Assembly: GCA_963969495.1 (NCBI GenBank)
Contig: OZ018337.1
Span: forward strand, 80,338,648 to 80,402,647
Source of the DNA: Ceratothoa steindachneri
Lineage: Eukaryota > Arthropoda > Malacostraca > Isopoda > Cymothoidae
Direction of reading: 5' to 3'
DNA: 64,000 nucleotides
Part shown: positions 1 to 11,665 of the stretch, in pieces
Position numbering within the stretch: the stretch's first letter is position 1
Layout: every line of letters begins with the position of its first letter
Notes under the pieces: generated by a model
Databases searched by the model: none
Seen by the model: the letters and a program-made list of their open reading frames with translations, nothing else
Told to the model about the DNA's origin: nothing
Made by a program: the position numbers and the translations under genes

Positions 1-210
1 ATTTCAGAACTCCAATTGGATCTCTGTAAACTATATATATATATATATTGTACGCTTGGTGTGACAGCATGTATTCTTAGTGTTCAACTGAGGCTGGCAT
101 GACAAACTCCATGCCAAAACTGGCCTCAAGATAATAAATACTATGCTCCTCCACAGTGGTTTTATTTACATATTTGGAATCTGTCATTGGATTTAACAAT
201 TGTCCGATAT
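1..210. other. unassigned flank
   Basis: AT-rich sequence with a short (TA)n run near 36-48. I see no coding or repeat signature. It ends with the TA dinucleotide (209-210) used as target by the adjacent mariner. Confidence 0.5.
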
Positions 211-1074
211 ACGAGGGGTGGTCAATAAGTTTTGCAATTCAGATATAAGGAAACGAGATATGAGCAAAAGTGTTTTATTATTTTTCAATATAACTACCCT
301 CGACTTCAATGCACTTGCGCCACTTGTCCCTGAGGCTTTGAATTCCCGACAACCAGAAATCTCCCGACTGCTGTTCAATCCACTCCTGGATGGCGAGCTG
401 GACATCTTCATCATCCCCAAACCGATGTCCACGCAGTGCAGCCTTGAGCTGGCGGAATAAAAAGTAGTCGCTAGGGGCCAGATCCGCACTCGTGCAGGGC
501 AGCTTGGGCAACTTTGGCCTTGTGGACTTTGACGACGTTGAAGTCGATCATGGGGCATGAGGTTTCTAGGGACCCAACGGGCAGAGACCTTGGTCATAGC
601 CAAATTGTCATGGATGAAGATGATAACACTTCCATGTGACATTCCAATTTCTCGCTCAATTTCTTCGACCTTCACCCATCGATTTTTGAGGATCATCCTC
701 TCCACATGGGCCACATTGTCCTCGTTGGTCATCCTGGACGGGGGTCATCTTCAAGGGACTCAGACCATGGCGGAACTCCCTATTCCAGCGAGCAATGGTT
801 GCATATGAAGGGGCGGTGTCGGTGTACACTGCAACCATGTGTACATGGAACTCTTTTGCATGTTTGCCTTCCTTGGTCAAAAATTTGATCACTGCACAGT
901 GCTCAACCGCGACTGACGATCTGCGATCAGCTACTGCTTCTTAAATAGACAAGGCAGGAGCGTGCGGCTGCAGGTCTTGACTTGTCATAACTTGTCCTAA
1001 CACAACTACAAATAGCCATCCCCCTTCCTCTGTTATGCCCTACCGATTCGCAAAACTTATTGACCGCCCCTTGT
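211..1074 (-). mobile_element. internally deleted mariner element
   Basis: The left end (acgaggggtggtcaataagt) and the reverse complement of the right end (acaaggggcggtcaataagt) form terminal inverted repeats, each flanked by TA, the Tc1/mariner target duplication. At 864 bp it is shorter than the usual roughly 1.3 kb because about 370 bp of the transposase core is missing. A second copy of the same family lies at about 48640-57702 and shows what was lost. The right end abuts a short (TA)n run, as in the second copy. Confidence 0.9.
278..892 (-). pseudogene. mariner transposase remnant, catalytic core deleted
   Basis: Mariner transposases bind the terminal repeats through an N-terminal helix-turn-helix region and cut DNA with a D,D34D triad. 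Reading right to left, the N-terminal DNA-binding part is recognisable (KFLTKEGKHAKEF, then ATIARWNREFRHG), a frameshift follows near 740, and the second helix-turn-helix region is present to about 545. The frame then jumps directly to the C-terminal part (SADLAPSDYFLFRQL and downstream). The first two catalytic aspartates are therefore absent, and only the third-Asp region (SPDLAPSDY type) remains. It cannot encode an active enzyme, though the element could have been mobilised in trans because the ends are intact. Confidence 0.85.
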
Positions 1075-1076
1075 AT

Positions 1077-2974
1077 ATATATATTTTTGTCATGCTATAG
1101 GTTCTTTTCAGTCAAACTCAGCAGCACTCAGGAATGATGCCATGGCAAATATTCTTCCTCTGAGATTTCTTTGAAAGGTTATATTGAAAAATGTTCTTTG
1201 ATGGACAAGACCCTGGGCAAATAGTTTAAATTAGGGCAGTCAGTTTCACTTACAGGAAATTGCAACAAGGGCAGTTATGCATGCCATTTTGGGGGGGGTA
1301 ATATTATTATGGTATTCATGTAGGGAGGTGTGGTGTCAGCTATGTATAAGGGTGGTTTTTGTTGGTCAGTTTTGATAATGAGGATGCTATTTTGGACTGT
1401 TTGTAGCTTGTGTGGGTTTGTATTAGACATGGTTGGTGCCCAGGTAGGGGATATGCAGTTAAGTTGGATGAAAATGAATTCTGTATAGGATGTTTAAGTC
1501 TGAAGTTAGGATTTGAACGTACTCTAAAGGTGTTGAGTTTGGATAGTCTTTGAGGTAACCCAAACCTCACAAAAGCATGCAGTACACACACCTCTGCTCT
1601 TAGGGATCTGCACACTCACCTAGGAAGTGTTGATGGCCTTCTTAGGAGCCCCTCACCTTGCAGGAGAGGTAGCTCTGCCAGCAAGTATCTTCCACACATT
1701 TTAAATATCTTTATCCTCACCCCTTTACAGATCTCTCAATTATTGCCATCTAAGACTACTTTCAGTCTTAAAATATTCAGTAATGCCACATGTGCTGTAA
1801 GAATAATATGCATAACTCTCTAGTTAATGCAAAAGAACTTTCACAACTTACCTCCAAAAACTATGAGCTTCACTTTGTCGGACATAGTTTCACAATTTGT
1901 TCAATCGGTATTTCACTGTCTCAGAAATATTGCCTTTGCATCAGCACTTTTTTTTTTAAATAATAAAAATCCTTACATTACAATTAGCAGATGGAAACCC
2001 TAAAAAGTAAACAGAAATAAGATTGAAAAAAAAATATATATTGATAAAAGTTGAATTCTAACAGGAATTATATAAGAGCAATGGCCACTGTACCCCAGAT
2101 GACATATGCAGCAGGCAAGGTTATTTTTTTTTTTTTTAACTCTAGCCACTCTGTAGGGAAAGAGAGAAAGAGTTGTAGAATGGTCAGATCAGTGGATAGG
2201 ACACAACCACCCCACCTGGATACACCCTCCCCCCAACCCTACCGATGCAATCATGACTTGGGATTAGCCCATTTGGATGTTTTTGTTAATATCTGGCAGA
2301 GTAATAATGGCGCACAGTTGTATGCTGCGCAATCGTTTGTGGTGTGGCATCATAGCCGTGCAACAGGCGAGTATGCTGTCACAGCCAGTGGTGTAATGGC
2401 GGCTGGGTGCCCACTCCGCCACAGTCGTTGTTCAGAGGTGTGCATGCGAGGTTGTACTCAACCGTATTCCATCCAAGGTTAAGTTGCAATCAAACTCCGA
2501 CTTTTTGTTGCATAGACCATGAGCATAGGGGGGGGGGGGTAGGTATCAAATTCCCACGGCATGCAACAACCTCCCTCCACTCCAGCCTGGTCCCTCAAGA
2601 AAACCTCACAGAAGGTGCAACCCCACTTAATTGGGGTAACATTGATGGGGGTCTACAGCCTTTCTCCCTTAATCTCCCTATCCATAGGAGGGAGCAGGAG
2701 TCATTTGAGGCAGGAAGGGAGGGGGATGGGCTTTAAACAACTACTACACTGGACGGCAACTTTAAAATAAATGATGAAGCCCCACCATTAAAGCACAAAA
2801 TATGAAAGCCTGAACATGATCAACATAATAATGGCAGAAGTAAATGTTTTAATGTTGCACAGCTCATTTACTTTAAAAAAAAAAAAGCAACAGGGAAGAC
2901 TCAAATAACTTCAAGCCATTTTCTTAGGAGCAACTTAAAAATTACTTGGGTAACCAGCCACCACACTGGTCAAC
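1077..2974. other. no recognised feature
   Basis: No convincing gene. There are homopolymer runs (g-run near 1288, a-run near 1955, t-run near 2126, g-run near 2528) and a slightly GC-richer block at 2130-2740 that begins with a T-run. That block could be an old retroposed fragment, but I recognise no protein in it. Short open frames here lack family resemblance. Confidence 0.4.
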
Positions 2975-3142
2975 AATTATGGCAGAGGACTGAATGACTA
3001 TGAAATACGTTCTTTAAAATGGCATTTGTGGACTATGAAAAAGCTTTGACTCGGTAAATAATTATGGCAGAGGACTGAATAAATATGAAATATATTCTAA
3101 AAAATGGCATTCATGGACTATGAAAAAGTTTTGACTCGGTAA
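2975..3142 (+). repeat. 85-bp tandem duplication within LINE relic
   Basis: A unit starting aattatggcagaggactgaa occurs at 2975 and again at 3060 (period 85). Each unit contains the reverse-transcriptase motif region reading VDYEKA or MDYEKV. The duplication is local to this relic. Confidence 0.8.
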
Positions 3143-3340
3143 ACTACAAAACAGTTCAAAGATCACAACAGAAGCAAGGACTTAGAAAAACCTATATTGA
3201 CATACTCTTACAAAGTCATGCAATGCCATCGATAAGACTGCACTGAATAATAAAATACAAATTAAAAAAAGAGTGGGAAGAGGTGTTCCATTTTTCACAA
3301 ACTCTTTGCTATAGCGCTTGAGGTCATTTTTTTATTATTT
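3025..3340 (+). pseudogene. RTE-like LINE reverse transcriptase relic
   Basis: Fragments in different frames read like the RT region of RTE-type LINEs: FVDYEKA, then NYKTVQRS...TYIDIL, then NKIQIKKRVGRGVPF at about 3249-3300, matching the family pattern in which 'F-D-Y-x-K-A-F-D' precedes 'R-G-V-R-Q-G-D'. The catalytic YADD stretch is not visible. Frameshifts and stops are dense, so this is an old fragment. The clade call rests on motif spacing seen by eye. Confidence 0.5.
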
Positions 3341-3501
3341 GCCTCAAATCTAAAAGAATTAAGTCAATGATAACAGAATTATTGTGAGGGAGTCTCACAG
3401 TTTGGCTGAAAATGAACTTTTCAAAGACTCAAATAATTAATGATCAACCATTTAGACAAGATATCTTCAGAAGCAATCTACCTCTACACTTATATTAAGC
3501 T

Positions 3502-4033
3502 CACTGGACAAAAAATTAGTCAACTAAGGAGAAAAAACATAATTTAACATCTGAAGCATGTGGGAACCTTAGGCAGCTGAGAGGCATAGCTTAATTTATG
3601 TTGAAATGTTAATCAGGCTTTATTTGTGTTGTGGATGGTGTGAAGATCTGTAGATAGCAAATCAGCTTTACTTAGAATAAGATGGGAAAAGCGCGTCATG
3701 GAATGTCAAAAAGGTGTTATTGCATGTGGCTGCACCAAAGGTCATCATGTGAAGGAGGTGGCGGAATTTGGTAGTGTTTCAACGAGTATGGTCATCTGGA
3801 TTTACAAGCAATGGCAGAACTCCCAAAATGCAAAAAACTCTCGCCAGAATTGCAGATGGAAGAAGGTGTTGACAGACAGGAACCATCGTAGAATCTCCAG
3901 GCTTGTAATTGCAAATCTATTTGCCTCCATGCAGGAATGGCCTCAAAATGTCAATTTTGGTCCTTCACCACCCATTTCAGAAAGAACATTACACAGGGAA
4001 TTCCATGGCATGAATATGGTTACAAGTGACTAA
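3502..4033 (+). pseudogene. Tc1-like transposon 5' fragment with helix-turn-helix region
   Basis: A terminus-like cactggacaaaaaattagtc begins at 3502. A frame from the ATG at 3680 (MGKARH) and, after a shift, from 3698 to 4033 reads like the N-terminal paired-type DNA-binding domain of Tc1 transposases: GVIACGC...EVAEFGSVSTSMV, then RISRLVIANL, then PPISERTLHREFHGMNM. The DDE catalytic domain and the right terminus are missing, so the element is 3'-truncated. The neighbouring mariner relic begins about 130 bp downstream. Confidence 0.7.
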
Positions 4034-4163
4034 TTCTTTGTCTGGTAAGCTTAGTTGCCCCTGCCACTTAGCAACTCCCCCAAATGGACAGGCTTCTCCT
4101 AGAGATCCAACACTTCAAGTTTAGGTTAATTAGAGTTTGGCTATTTCATGGGCAACTGAAATA

Positions 4164-5149
4164 TTAGGTCATCCCAAAAGTAATGAAACATTTTCATGTT
4201 TATCATTTTTATGGATTGAAATCAAACAACTTTAAAGTTATTTATATTTAAAAAGGTATTTATTTATTAATTTAATAGGCAATATAATTTCCACCAGTTT
4301 CTAACACTAGTCTCCATCTTTCCACTAATATTTTAATACAATGTTTGAAAAATTGTTTTGACTTTGATTTTAAAAGGTTTTTTCAACTTTTTCTGTTTTT
4401 TGAAATAATCTTCATTCTCTTTTGAATGATGCACTAAAAAAATAGTAATCTAATTGGGATAAGCGAGTCAGTATGGAGGATGACTCATTGTTTCCCAATC
4501 AAAATTTTTAAGCTTTTGTATATCTCTTTTGATAAGGGGTTATGCATTGTCTTGATAAAAGAGCATTCAGCTTCTATTTAGTGATGGTCTTTTTTCTTTA
4601 AGTGCTGCATATAAACAGTCCAAATAAGCACAGTACACTTCTTGGTGATAGTCTGATGTAGGTCAAGTAGTTCAAACTAAATCAAGCCATTCATATCCTG
4701 CCAAAATGCACAAAAGAATCTTCTATGGATGCAGCCTCTGTTTCAGCTGCGTTAGTTTTTTCTCCTGAACAATTCCATTGTCAAGAATGTTTAATATTAG
4801 CATATATAATCTTGTAACAATCCTACTAAATAATGGTTCACTTTTTAGTCAAGGAGAAATGAACAAAAGGTGTTGATTCTTTGTTGCAAGTCTATCTCTG
4901 ACAGGTTATGAGGAATACATTGCCCCAATTGTTATACCTTGCCTATCTCCTTTAAATGATGATGAACAGTGGAATGAATTAAATCTAGTGTTTTCCAACC
5001 AATTGTTCAATAGTTACAATCAGACTTTCTTCCACTGTTATTTAACAAAGTTTTTGATCACATTCTAGCAGTCATCCTTAATGGGATTCATCCTTGAATC
5101 TAACATTGACTCAAGGTGAAAAATGCTGTATTACTTATAGGATGAAATA
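4164..5149 (-). mobile_element. decayed mariner element
   Basis: The left end ttaggtcatcccaaaagtaa and the reverse complement of the right end (ttatttcatcctataagtaa) are imperfect inverted repeats. On the minus strand between about 4560 and 4260, broken frames read like the C-terminal half of a mariner transposase: FYQDNA, KLKNFDWETMSHPPY, then a decayed 'LAPSDY' region and an ending resembling 'RWQ...V...N..Y'. Stops and frameshifts occur every few codons. It is clearly older than the mariner copies at 211 and 48640 and belongs to a different subfamily because its terminal repeats differ. Confidence 0.75.
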
Positions 5150-5554
5150 ATATTATAATCTATAAAACCTTTTGATTTTCTAGGTTCACATAAAATTTCT
5201 ATAGACAAAAAATAAATACAAAATGAGAGTGGATCTGAATCAAACAAATTTTAGTTGTTTTTTTTTATTCTAAAAAAAAAACAACTCATGGCAACAAAGT
5301 ATGTCATTTTTGCATTTGAAACCCTTTGCAAAGGATTGTTGGTAGATATAACTATAGACCAACCGGGGTAATAATTTTGCAGGGGCTGGGGTCACTAATA
5401 TTTGGCCGGGATTGGGGCCGGGGCAGGACTGCAGTCAAGTTTGAAGGGCTGTGAGTGGTGAGTGATGATGGGAGTTTTACAAGGCAGCTACTATTCAAGG
5501 CACACACTGGATCCTTGGAGGTGAAGGGGTGAATGTATAGATAGAATGGAGGAG
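5150..5554. other. no recognised feature
   Basis: AT-rich, with a GC-richer stretch at 5365-5440 (ggggctggggtcac and similar G-rich words). No coding signature is seen. Confidence 0.4.
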
Positions 5555-5850
5555 AGGACAGATGCGAATGGTGCCTATTGGGGCAGAGAGAATCTATAGA
5601 ACATTTGATTGTCGAGGGGTGTGGGCCACAGTCTTGAGAGAGAGAGAAATTGAAAGAAGAATTGGTGATAGAGCTGGGAAGAGAAAAGTGGGAGGAGGTG
5701 GAGAGAAAGGAGGATTATGGACTGAGTGTGGTGCTAGGATTTGAGTGTGGGAAAGATATAGATGACAAGAGAATAGGAATAGTAAGAGCAACAAAGAAAT
5801 TTTTGCAGTGTGTGTGGAAGAAGAGAAATGTAAAGGCTAATAAATTATTT
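5555..5850 (+). pseudogene. LINE C-terminal fragment (tentative)
   Basis: Reading through one or two frameshifts, the segment gives ESIEHL, EREKLKEELVIELGREKWEE, then DDKRIGIVRATKKFLQCVWKKRN. This resembles the zinc-ribbon-like C-terminal tail ('C-x2-C...E-x-x-x-H-x-L-x-x-C...W-x-x-R') found downstream of the RT domain in some arthropod LINEs. No RT core precedes it, so it would be a 5'-truncated copy. The match is from memory of the family pattern and needs a protein search. Confidence 0.4.
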
Positions 5851-5994
5851 CTCCTCTCCACAGAAATACATGCCATATCTCGATACAAAGGGTGGCCCAA
5901 TAACCTGAACCTGATTAGAAAATAGAAACATTTAACTATTATTGATTAGTGTTACTGAGTGAATAGTTATTAGTCAGTAAAATTACAAATTACT

Positions 5995-8900
5995 ATGCCT
6001 ACTAAGCGTCCGGTGTCAGCAGTGTGGCACTACTTTACAATAGTCCATGGAGGAGAGGAAGTGGCAACATGTAATATTTGCAACACTGAAATAAGAAGAG
6101 GATCTGCTGGAGCTAGTAGTAAATCTTTTTCTACTAAATCAGTGTGGGGACACTTGAAGGCAAAGCACAAAGGTGAACATTCTCTCACAGAAGCAAAGCA
6201 GGCAAAAGAAATGCAGAAGAAAGAAGTCTCTACAATTTCTACAACAAAACAGCTAACTCTTAAGGAGACATTTGATACTGGAAAAAAATGGGATTCAAAA
6301 CAGCCTGAACAGATTGAAGGTGAAAAGCTTCTCACTTATTGGCTTAGTGATGGATTGAAGTCCTATGAAACTGTAGAAAATGCACACTTCCAAAGATTTG
6401 TAAGCCATCTTTCAAATAACTTCAAAGTTTCATCTGAAAAAATAATAATGACTAAACTTGTGGCAGAATTAAATGCAAAAGTTCAGTATGCTGTCAAGCA
6501 GTCATTAAAAACTAACTCCAGTGAAAATGGAACTTAAAGCATTACAACTGACATTTGGTCATCCCCAAGCAAGGACTCATTCATGTCCATAACTGCCCAC
6601 TGGATTACAAGGGATTTCAAGAGGAAACTTGCAGTATTGCGATGCATTCACTATAATACAGCTCATACAGCATCAAACCTATCTTCATCTGTGAAGAATA
6701 TCTGCACTGACTGGGGATTGAGTAACGTGCATGTCATTGTGACAGACAATGCCAGTAACATCATTCTCGCAGTAAAAAATGCAGGATAGCAATGCATAGG
6801 ATGCTTCTGCCACATCCTACACTTAGTCGTCCATCATTCAGTGCTTGAACAAAATGGAGTTAAGCTGATGATTAACAGGTAATATGGATATGTTTATGTT
6901 TATGCAATAAAATAGGAGAACTTAATAATCTTAAATTTGAATTATAATTGTTTGTTGATTTTGAAAAAAATTATCCATCTTGACAATCATTTGTACAACA
7001 CCAACTAATATTAATAATATGTATGCCTACTGAAGTTGTACAGTATTTGTATTTTTCTTAAACCAGGGTAAGAACTCTTGTAAAGAAGTTGAGGCAACCA
7101 AACATGAAAGCAATCTTCCATAAATATAAAAAACAAGCTGGTGTGCCATGAAAAGTATGCTGTTGGACTGCGAAACTCGATGGGGAAGTGTCTACATGAT
7201 GCTAGAGCGTGCCCTACAACAAAAACAGGCAATAAAACTGAAGAAGACCCAGATCTCAACATTGTTGCTGAGTCAAAGGTAATAATTTTACTAGATATTC
7301 ATTATTCAGCACTCATATATAATTAATTATGTGGTTTGTGTGAATTTATTACCCTACTGCTTATGCAGGGTAGGGCAGAGAGGAAGGACGTTTTTGAAAT
7401 GTCTATTACTCAGCCCCAGGGATGCTGACAACACCAGCGGCATATTATTTGATTTTAATATTTAAATTTTGTCTAATGAGTCTTTGACTAAATACTACAT
7501 ACTAGTAGGTAGTTATTTAATTTGTTAAATGGTCCACTACCTTGTTAATTGATTTTGTAAATTTTTCAAAAACATCCCCACCCTGTATATACATATATAG
7601 TTGTGTGAAGTAGGGAGGGAGGGAGGGCAAAACATCCCACAGATGCTAGCAGGTTTAGATATAATCCTTTGTAAAAAAAAAATACTGTATTGCTAAAAAG
7701 TCCTTTTTATACCTGATATTCCTTCAGATAACTCCAAATGATTGGGACCTCATCCAAAAAGCTATAGCCCTGCTTGGACCAATCAATGCAGCAACTAAGG
7801 CGGCAGAGAGTGACACAGCATCAGTGTCTGACATCCTCCCCCTCATGAAGAGGATGAAGTTTGAGATCTCACACACAAGTTTCAAAAGCAGGAATTGCAA
7901 CTATGAAAGAGACGCTGCTGAATCAAATTCACAGGTAACTAACTGTTTGCTAAAACGTCTAACAATTTTCATTTTAAACTTGTTAACCATGAGTTATAAT
8001 TTTCATCATAAATAATAGTATATCTATTGCGCATATAGCTGCAGCATAGTTACCAAGTATAATAACTGTATTTGGTGATGTGATATTTTTAATCCAGGTA
8101 TCTGGAAGGTGGGGATTCAAGAGCACATTTTGTTAATGTGGAGCAAAATCCCTTGAGGGTAGTAGCCACTCTCCTAGACCCGAGGTACAAAACTGCTGCT
8201 TTCCAAAACAAAGAATACAGCCAAAGAGGAAAGGAAAAGTTGCGCTCTTTAGTTATCACAGAGCTAAATCAAATAATTGCAGAATCGGCAGACTCTGCAG
8301 AAACAGTGACAGAGACAGCTGAACCAAGAGACAATACTCAGTCTGATGAGGTGAGAAAATAAAAATGACTGATAAATAAGTATTAAAGTATACTGATATG
8401 AAACTGTAGCTAAGAATATAACCCAAGATAGCAGCGAGCTAGGTATTAACTTATTTCATTTGAATGACATAGAATGAAAAGGCAGAAGAACATAAGCTGT
8501 TAGGTAATATATAAATTGCTGTTAATTTTTTTGTTGGATACAGGAAGCTAGATTTATAATTTTAATTATACATTTTCACTTTTTCAGGAATGTACAGCAT
8601 CTTCTATGTCATGCTCATGGGATTTTGTTCTCAAGGACAACTCAGATGACTCAAGAGAAGGTTCAGGGCTGTGTCCTAATGTGACTGAGGCAGAACTACT
8701 GAGCTCAACAAATACCTGAAAATGAAGTGTATCAACATACGCGATGATCTGCTCACGTTCTGGGCAGTGCAAAACAGTGAGCTTACAAAGGCTGTCATCT
8801 TTGGAAAGAACTTATCTGGGATCACCACCGAGCTCAACAATTAGCGAAAGAGAGTTTAAAGTTGGAAAAACCCCTGAGAAAGATCGTGTCAAATTACTGC

Positions 8901-9064
8901 CAAAGAATGTTGAAACACTGATGTTTCTGAAGTATAACTTTAGAGCCATTGCCTATGAAACTTCATTGCCAAGTGTTCCTGAAGGGTTCATTGCACCAAA
9001 CTCTAAGGAATATGATGTTGATATAGACACAGACACCAATACTGATCATTCAGAGGATGTGTAA
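5995..9064 (+). pseudogene. hAT (ZBED-type) transposase gene, five exons, lightly damaged
   Basis: hAT transposases excise and insert DNA through an RNase H-like core and dimerise through a C-terminal domain. Exon 1 (5995-6878, ATG start) has a BED zinc finger (C-x2-C in ATCNICNTE, H-x4-H in HLKAKH) and the start of the core (TDIWSS, VTDNASN). Exon 2 (7067-7278) has DCETRWGS, exon 3 is 7728-7934, exon 4 (8098-8350) has LLDPRYK, and exon 5 (8588-9064) has the dimerisation region (STISERE, KDRVKLLPKNVETLMFLKYN). All four introns have GT and AG at the inferred junctions. Lesions visible are in-frame TAA at 6535, TAG at 6787, a shift near 7148 and stops near 8718. I could not identify its terminal repeats. 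Confidence 0.8.
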
Positions 9065-9261
9065 TGTTCACACCTCATCAAGTAATTTTTTATTTCAAAA
9101 GAATTGATAAAAGGAAATAGTAAATATCTATTAATAGAGTATATGAGTGCTTACAACGCTGCAAATAAAACTATTGTTTCAATAAATGATTTCTCAATTT
9201 TTACAAATGATTACGGTATAGAAATACAAACCCTGGTTTTGACACATGGATGGCCAGGGCA
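9065..9261. other. no recognised feature
   Basis: AT-rich stretch after the hAT C-terminal exon, with an aataaa at about 9165 that could be that gene's polyadenylation signal. Nothing else is recognised. Confidence 0.4.
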
Positions 9262-9302
9262 TGGAAGCCAACCCCCTCTTGAGACTTGGAGCCATCCAGC
9301 GG

Positions 9303-10189
9303 TGTGGTGGAGCGAATGTGAGTGTGTGTAAAAGGGCCATTCTCTCACCCCTTTTCTCAGTACCCTCTCCCTCCCTCTGTAAGAATGTGTGTTAATGGGA
9401 ATGGGTTTTTGTTTTGTTTTTGTTTATTCTATGTATAAAATGATTACCATGTTTTTCTTTCTTTCCAGGCGCCATATTCTGGAAAGATAGTAGCTAGTTT
9501 TGATATATCACTATAATTAAAACAAAATAGTACTTTGTTTAAAATAATCTTTTATCAAAGGATTGTATTTTGAGGCTTGTTTGGATTTACATTTAGAGGT
9601 AAGCTAGTCGATAAATTTACTCGGGTAATGCCCACTTATTAGTTTCCCTTCCATGTATAAGTAAATGGGTCATAAACGGAGGATATATCTCTTCTACAGA
9701 GAGTGGAAGCGTGGACTGACGGCAAGAGGGGTTCTCTAGATGAGTGCTCCGCCCAGCCCTGAGATGGAGGGCTTTCATACCTTGCTAAACACCTGGACCA
9801 CCATACCCGCATTGGTTGACAATCCTGCCTCCTTTTATGTTAGCTTACTACCACCCACCTCCAGCACACAAGTGATAGCGCGTGCCCCTTTTCGTTCGGT
9901 TGTTGTTGTGTTTTTTTTATGTTTTGTGTAGATATATAAGTAAATTTGTTGTATTCGTCTGTTAGAAAATTCTCTTTTGGTATCTTATTTGGATTGGGGA
10001 ATTTGGCCTCATTTTGAAGTGTGCACACTTCCCTTGTAAATATAAATTGCTGTAAATATAACTATTCTTTTGTAAGTAAAGGGACTGTATATACAATCCG
10101 TTTCATTCTCCCTCGATTTCTGACATCCGGACAGTGTAGGAAGCGGGTTGGATTGATTGGGATTAGAGATATATTTTCGGCCCGCTACA
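9303..10189 (+). mobile_element. solo LTR, plus orientation
   Basis: The 887-bp block starts tgtggtggagcg and ends cggcccgctaca, giving the TG...CA termini of an LTR. It is inserted into the RNase H LINE, whose sequence resumes at 10190. Stretches such as gtgctccgcccagccctga, the acaagtgatag region and gactgtatat recur in reverse complement at 11103-13264, a second LTR of the same family. No pol sequence adjoins it, as expected for a solo LTR. Flanking duplications are short and not clean (agcg-like on both sides). Confidence 0.7.
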
Positions 10190-10801
10190 GCGTGACATGA
10201 GGTGTGCTCCAAAAAGGCCGAACGCAATACTCCCGACACTGTACAAGCTTTGGGAGCAGAGGCATGGTGACAAATAGCCAAAGATGGGACCCTCCATGGT
10301 GGTATCCTGGGCAGAACCAGGGGGCCACTGGCCTGAAAGCTATACCTAGCTCTCTAAGGAGTTTCCTAGTCCTAAACCCAAAGGGCTTAGGGTATGACTG
10401 GCGTCTCTTGGTGACATAGGCACTGTCAAAATCAGCTGCCAATGCAGTGAGAGCTGTTGGCGACTGAGGGAAGCGCCGGGCTCGCGCATACAGGCGAATA
10501 ATGCACTGTGCACGGTGTAGAGCGAGTGGCATATCCCCAGCATCAACTGGTAAGCTCTCAATGGGGAAAGGGCGGAAGGCACCGGCCACCAGGTGAAGGC
10601 CAGTGTGGTGGATCGAGTCCACCTTCCACAATACACGCTCAGCTGCCAATACATAAAACTTGCACCCCTAGTAGAGCTTCGAATGAACAAAGGATCGCTA
10701 AAAAAGTAAGGCAGTAGCCCTATCAGCGCCTCAAGCACTGAATGTCATAGAACGGAGAATATCCGTGACGCGGGTACAAAAGACCCTAAGGCTGTGAATA
10801 T

Positions 10802-11005
10802 GAGCCTTTCAGGTGAGGCGTCGGTCAAATACAAGACCAAGGAAACGGTGTGATTCAACCACTTCCACGCATACCCATTAAGAAACAAGCCTGAGTCAGG
10901 GTGGAGCCTTTACGGTGAGGCGTCAGTCAAATACAAGACCAAGGAAACGGTGCGATTCAACCACTTCCAGGCATACCCCATTAAGAAACAAGTTTGGGTC
11001 AGGGT
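10802..11005. repeat. 102-bp tandem duplication in LINE copy
   Basis: The unit starting gagcctttcaggtgaggcg (10802) recurs as gagcctttacggtgaggcg (10904), period 102. The corresponding region of the other LINE copy (about 42935-43035) contains one unit. Confidence 0.85.
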
Positions 11006-11665
11006 GGAGCTGTGGATTGCTGCAGGAGTGCACCACCTTAGTCTTGGCCAAGGAAAACTGAAACCTGTGCACTTCAGCATAGCGCCCTATTCAGGCGCCA
11101 GATATAACAGGCCGAAAGCAACACTAACCCTGCATTCCAACCTTATCCTAGAATTTATGGACCTTGAGAACCCCGAGGAAAAATTGATACAATTTGATAT
11201 ACAGTCCTTTACTTTACAAAAAAAATAAACACCGGTGCGCATTCAAAATAAATACTCTATACAAATTAAACTTCTCCAACCAAAAACAAAAATAAAATAT
11301 GACAGGTGCAGAGAACAAATTTACACAACCCAAACAAGGTCCACACAACAAAATGAAAAAAAAACACCCAAAAGAAAAGGGGCACGGAACTATCACTTGT
11401 GCGCTGGGGGGTGGTAGTAGTAGTAGGCCAATAAAAAGGGATACAGGCTCGTCAGCCAATGCAGGTGGGCAGTGCAGGTAACAAGCGAGGCAGGTAATGC
11501 CCTCCGTTTCAGGGCTGGGCTGGGCGGAGCACTTGCCTCGAGAATTCCTCTCGCAGTCCGCAAAAGCTTCACTCTTAGAAGACATAGGATGCAATACAAG
11601 TGTAATATCACAATGCGCTGGACAACCAATTACAATTTACAACTTTCTAAATATTTACTCTTATA

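Noticed and set aside
1340..1615. Minus-strand frame of 91 codons
   Set aside because: No recognisable domain and no context; length is within chance for this composition.
2051..2770. Overlapping frames of 70-140 codons on the plus strand
   Set aside because: Low-complexity and proline/serine-rich translations in several frames, no family resemblance, and no conserved start or splice signals.
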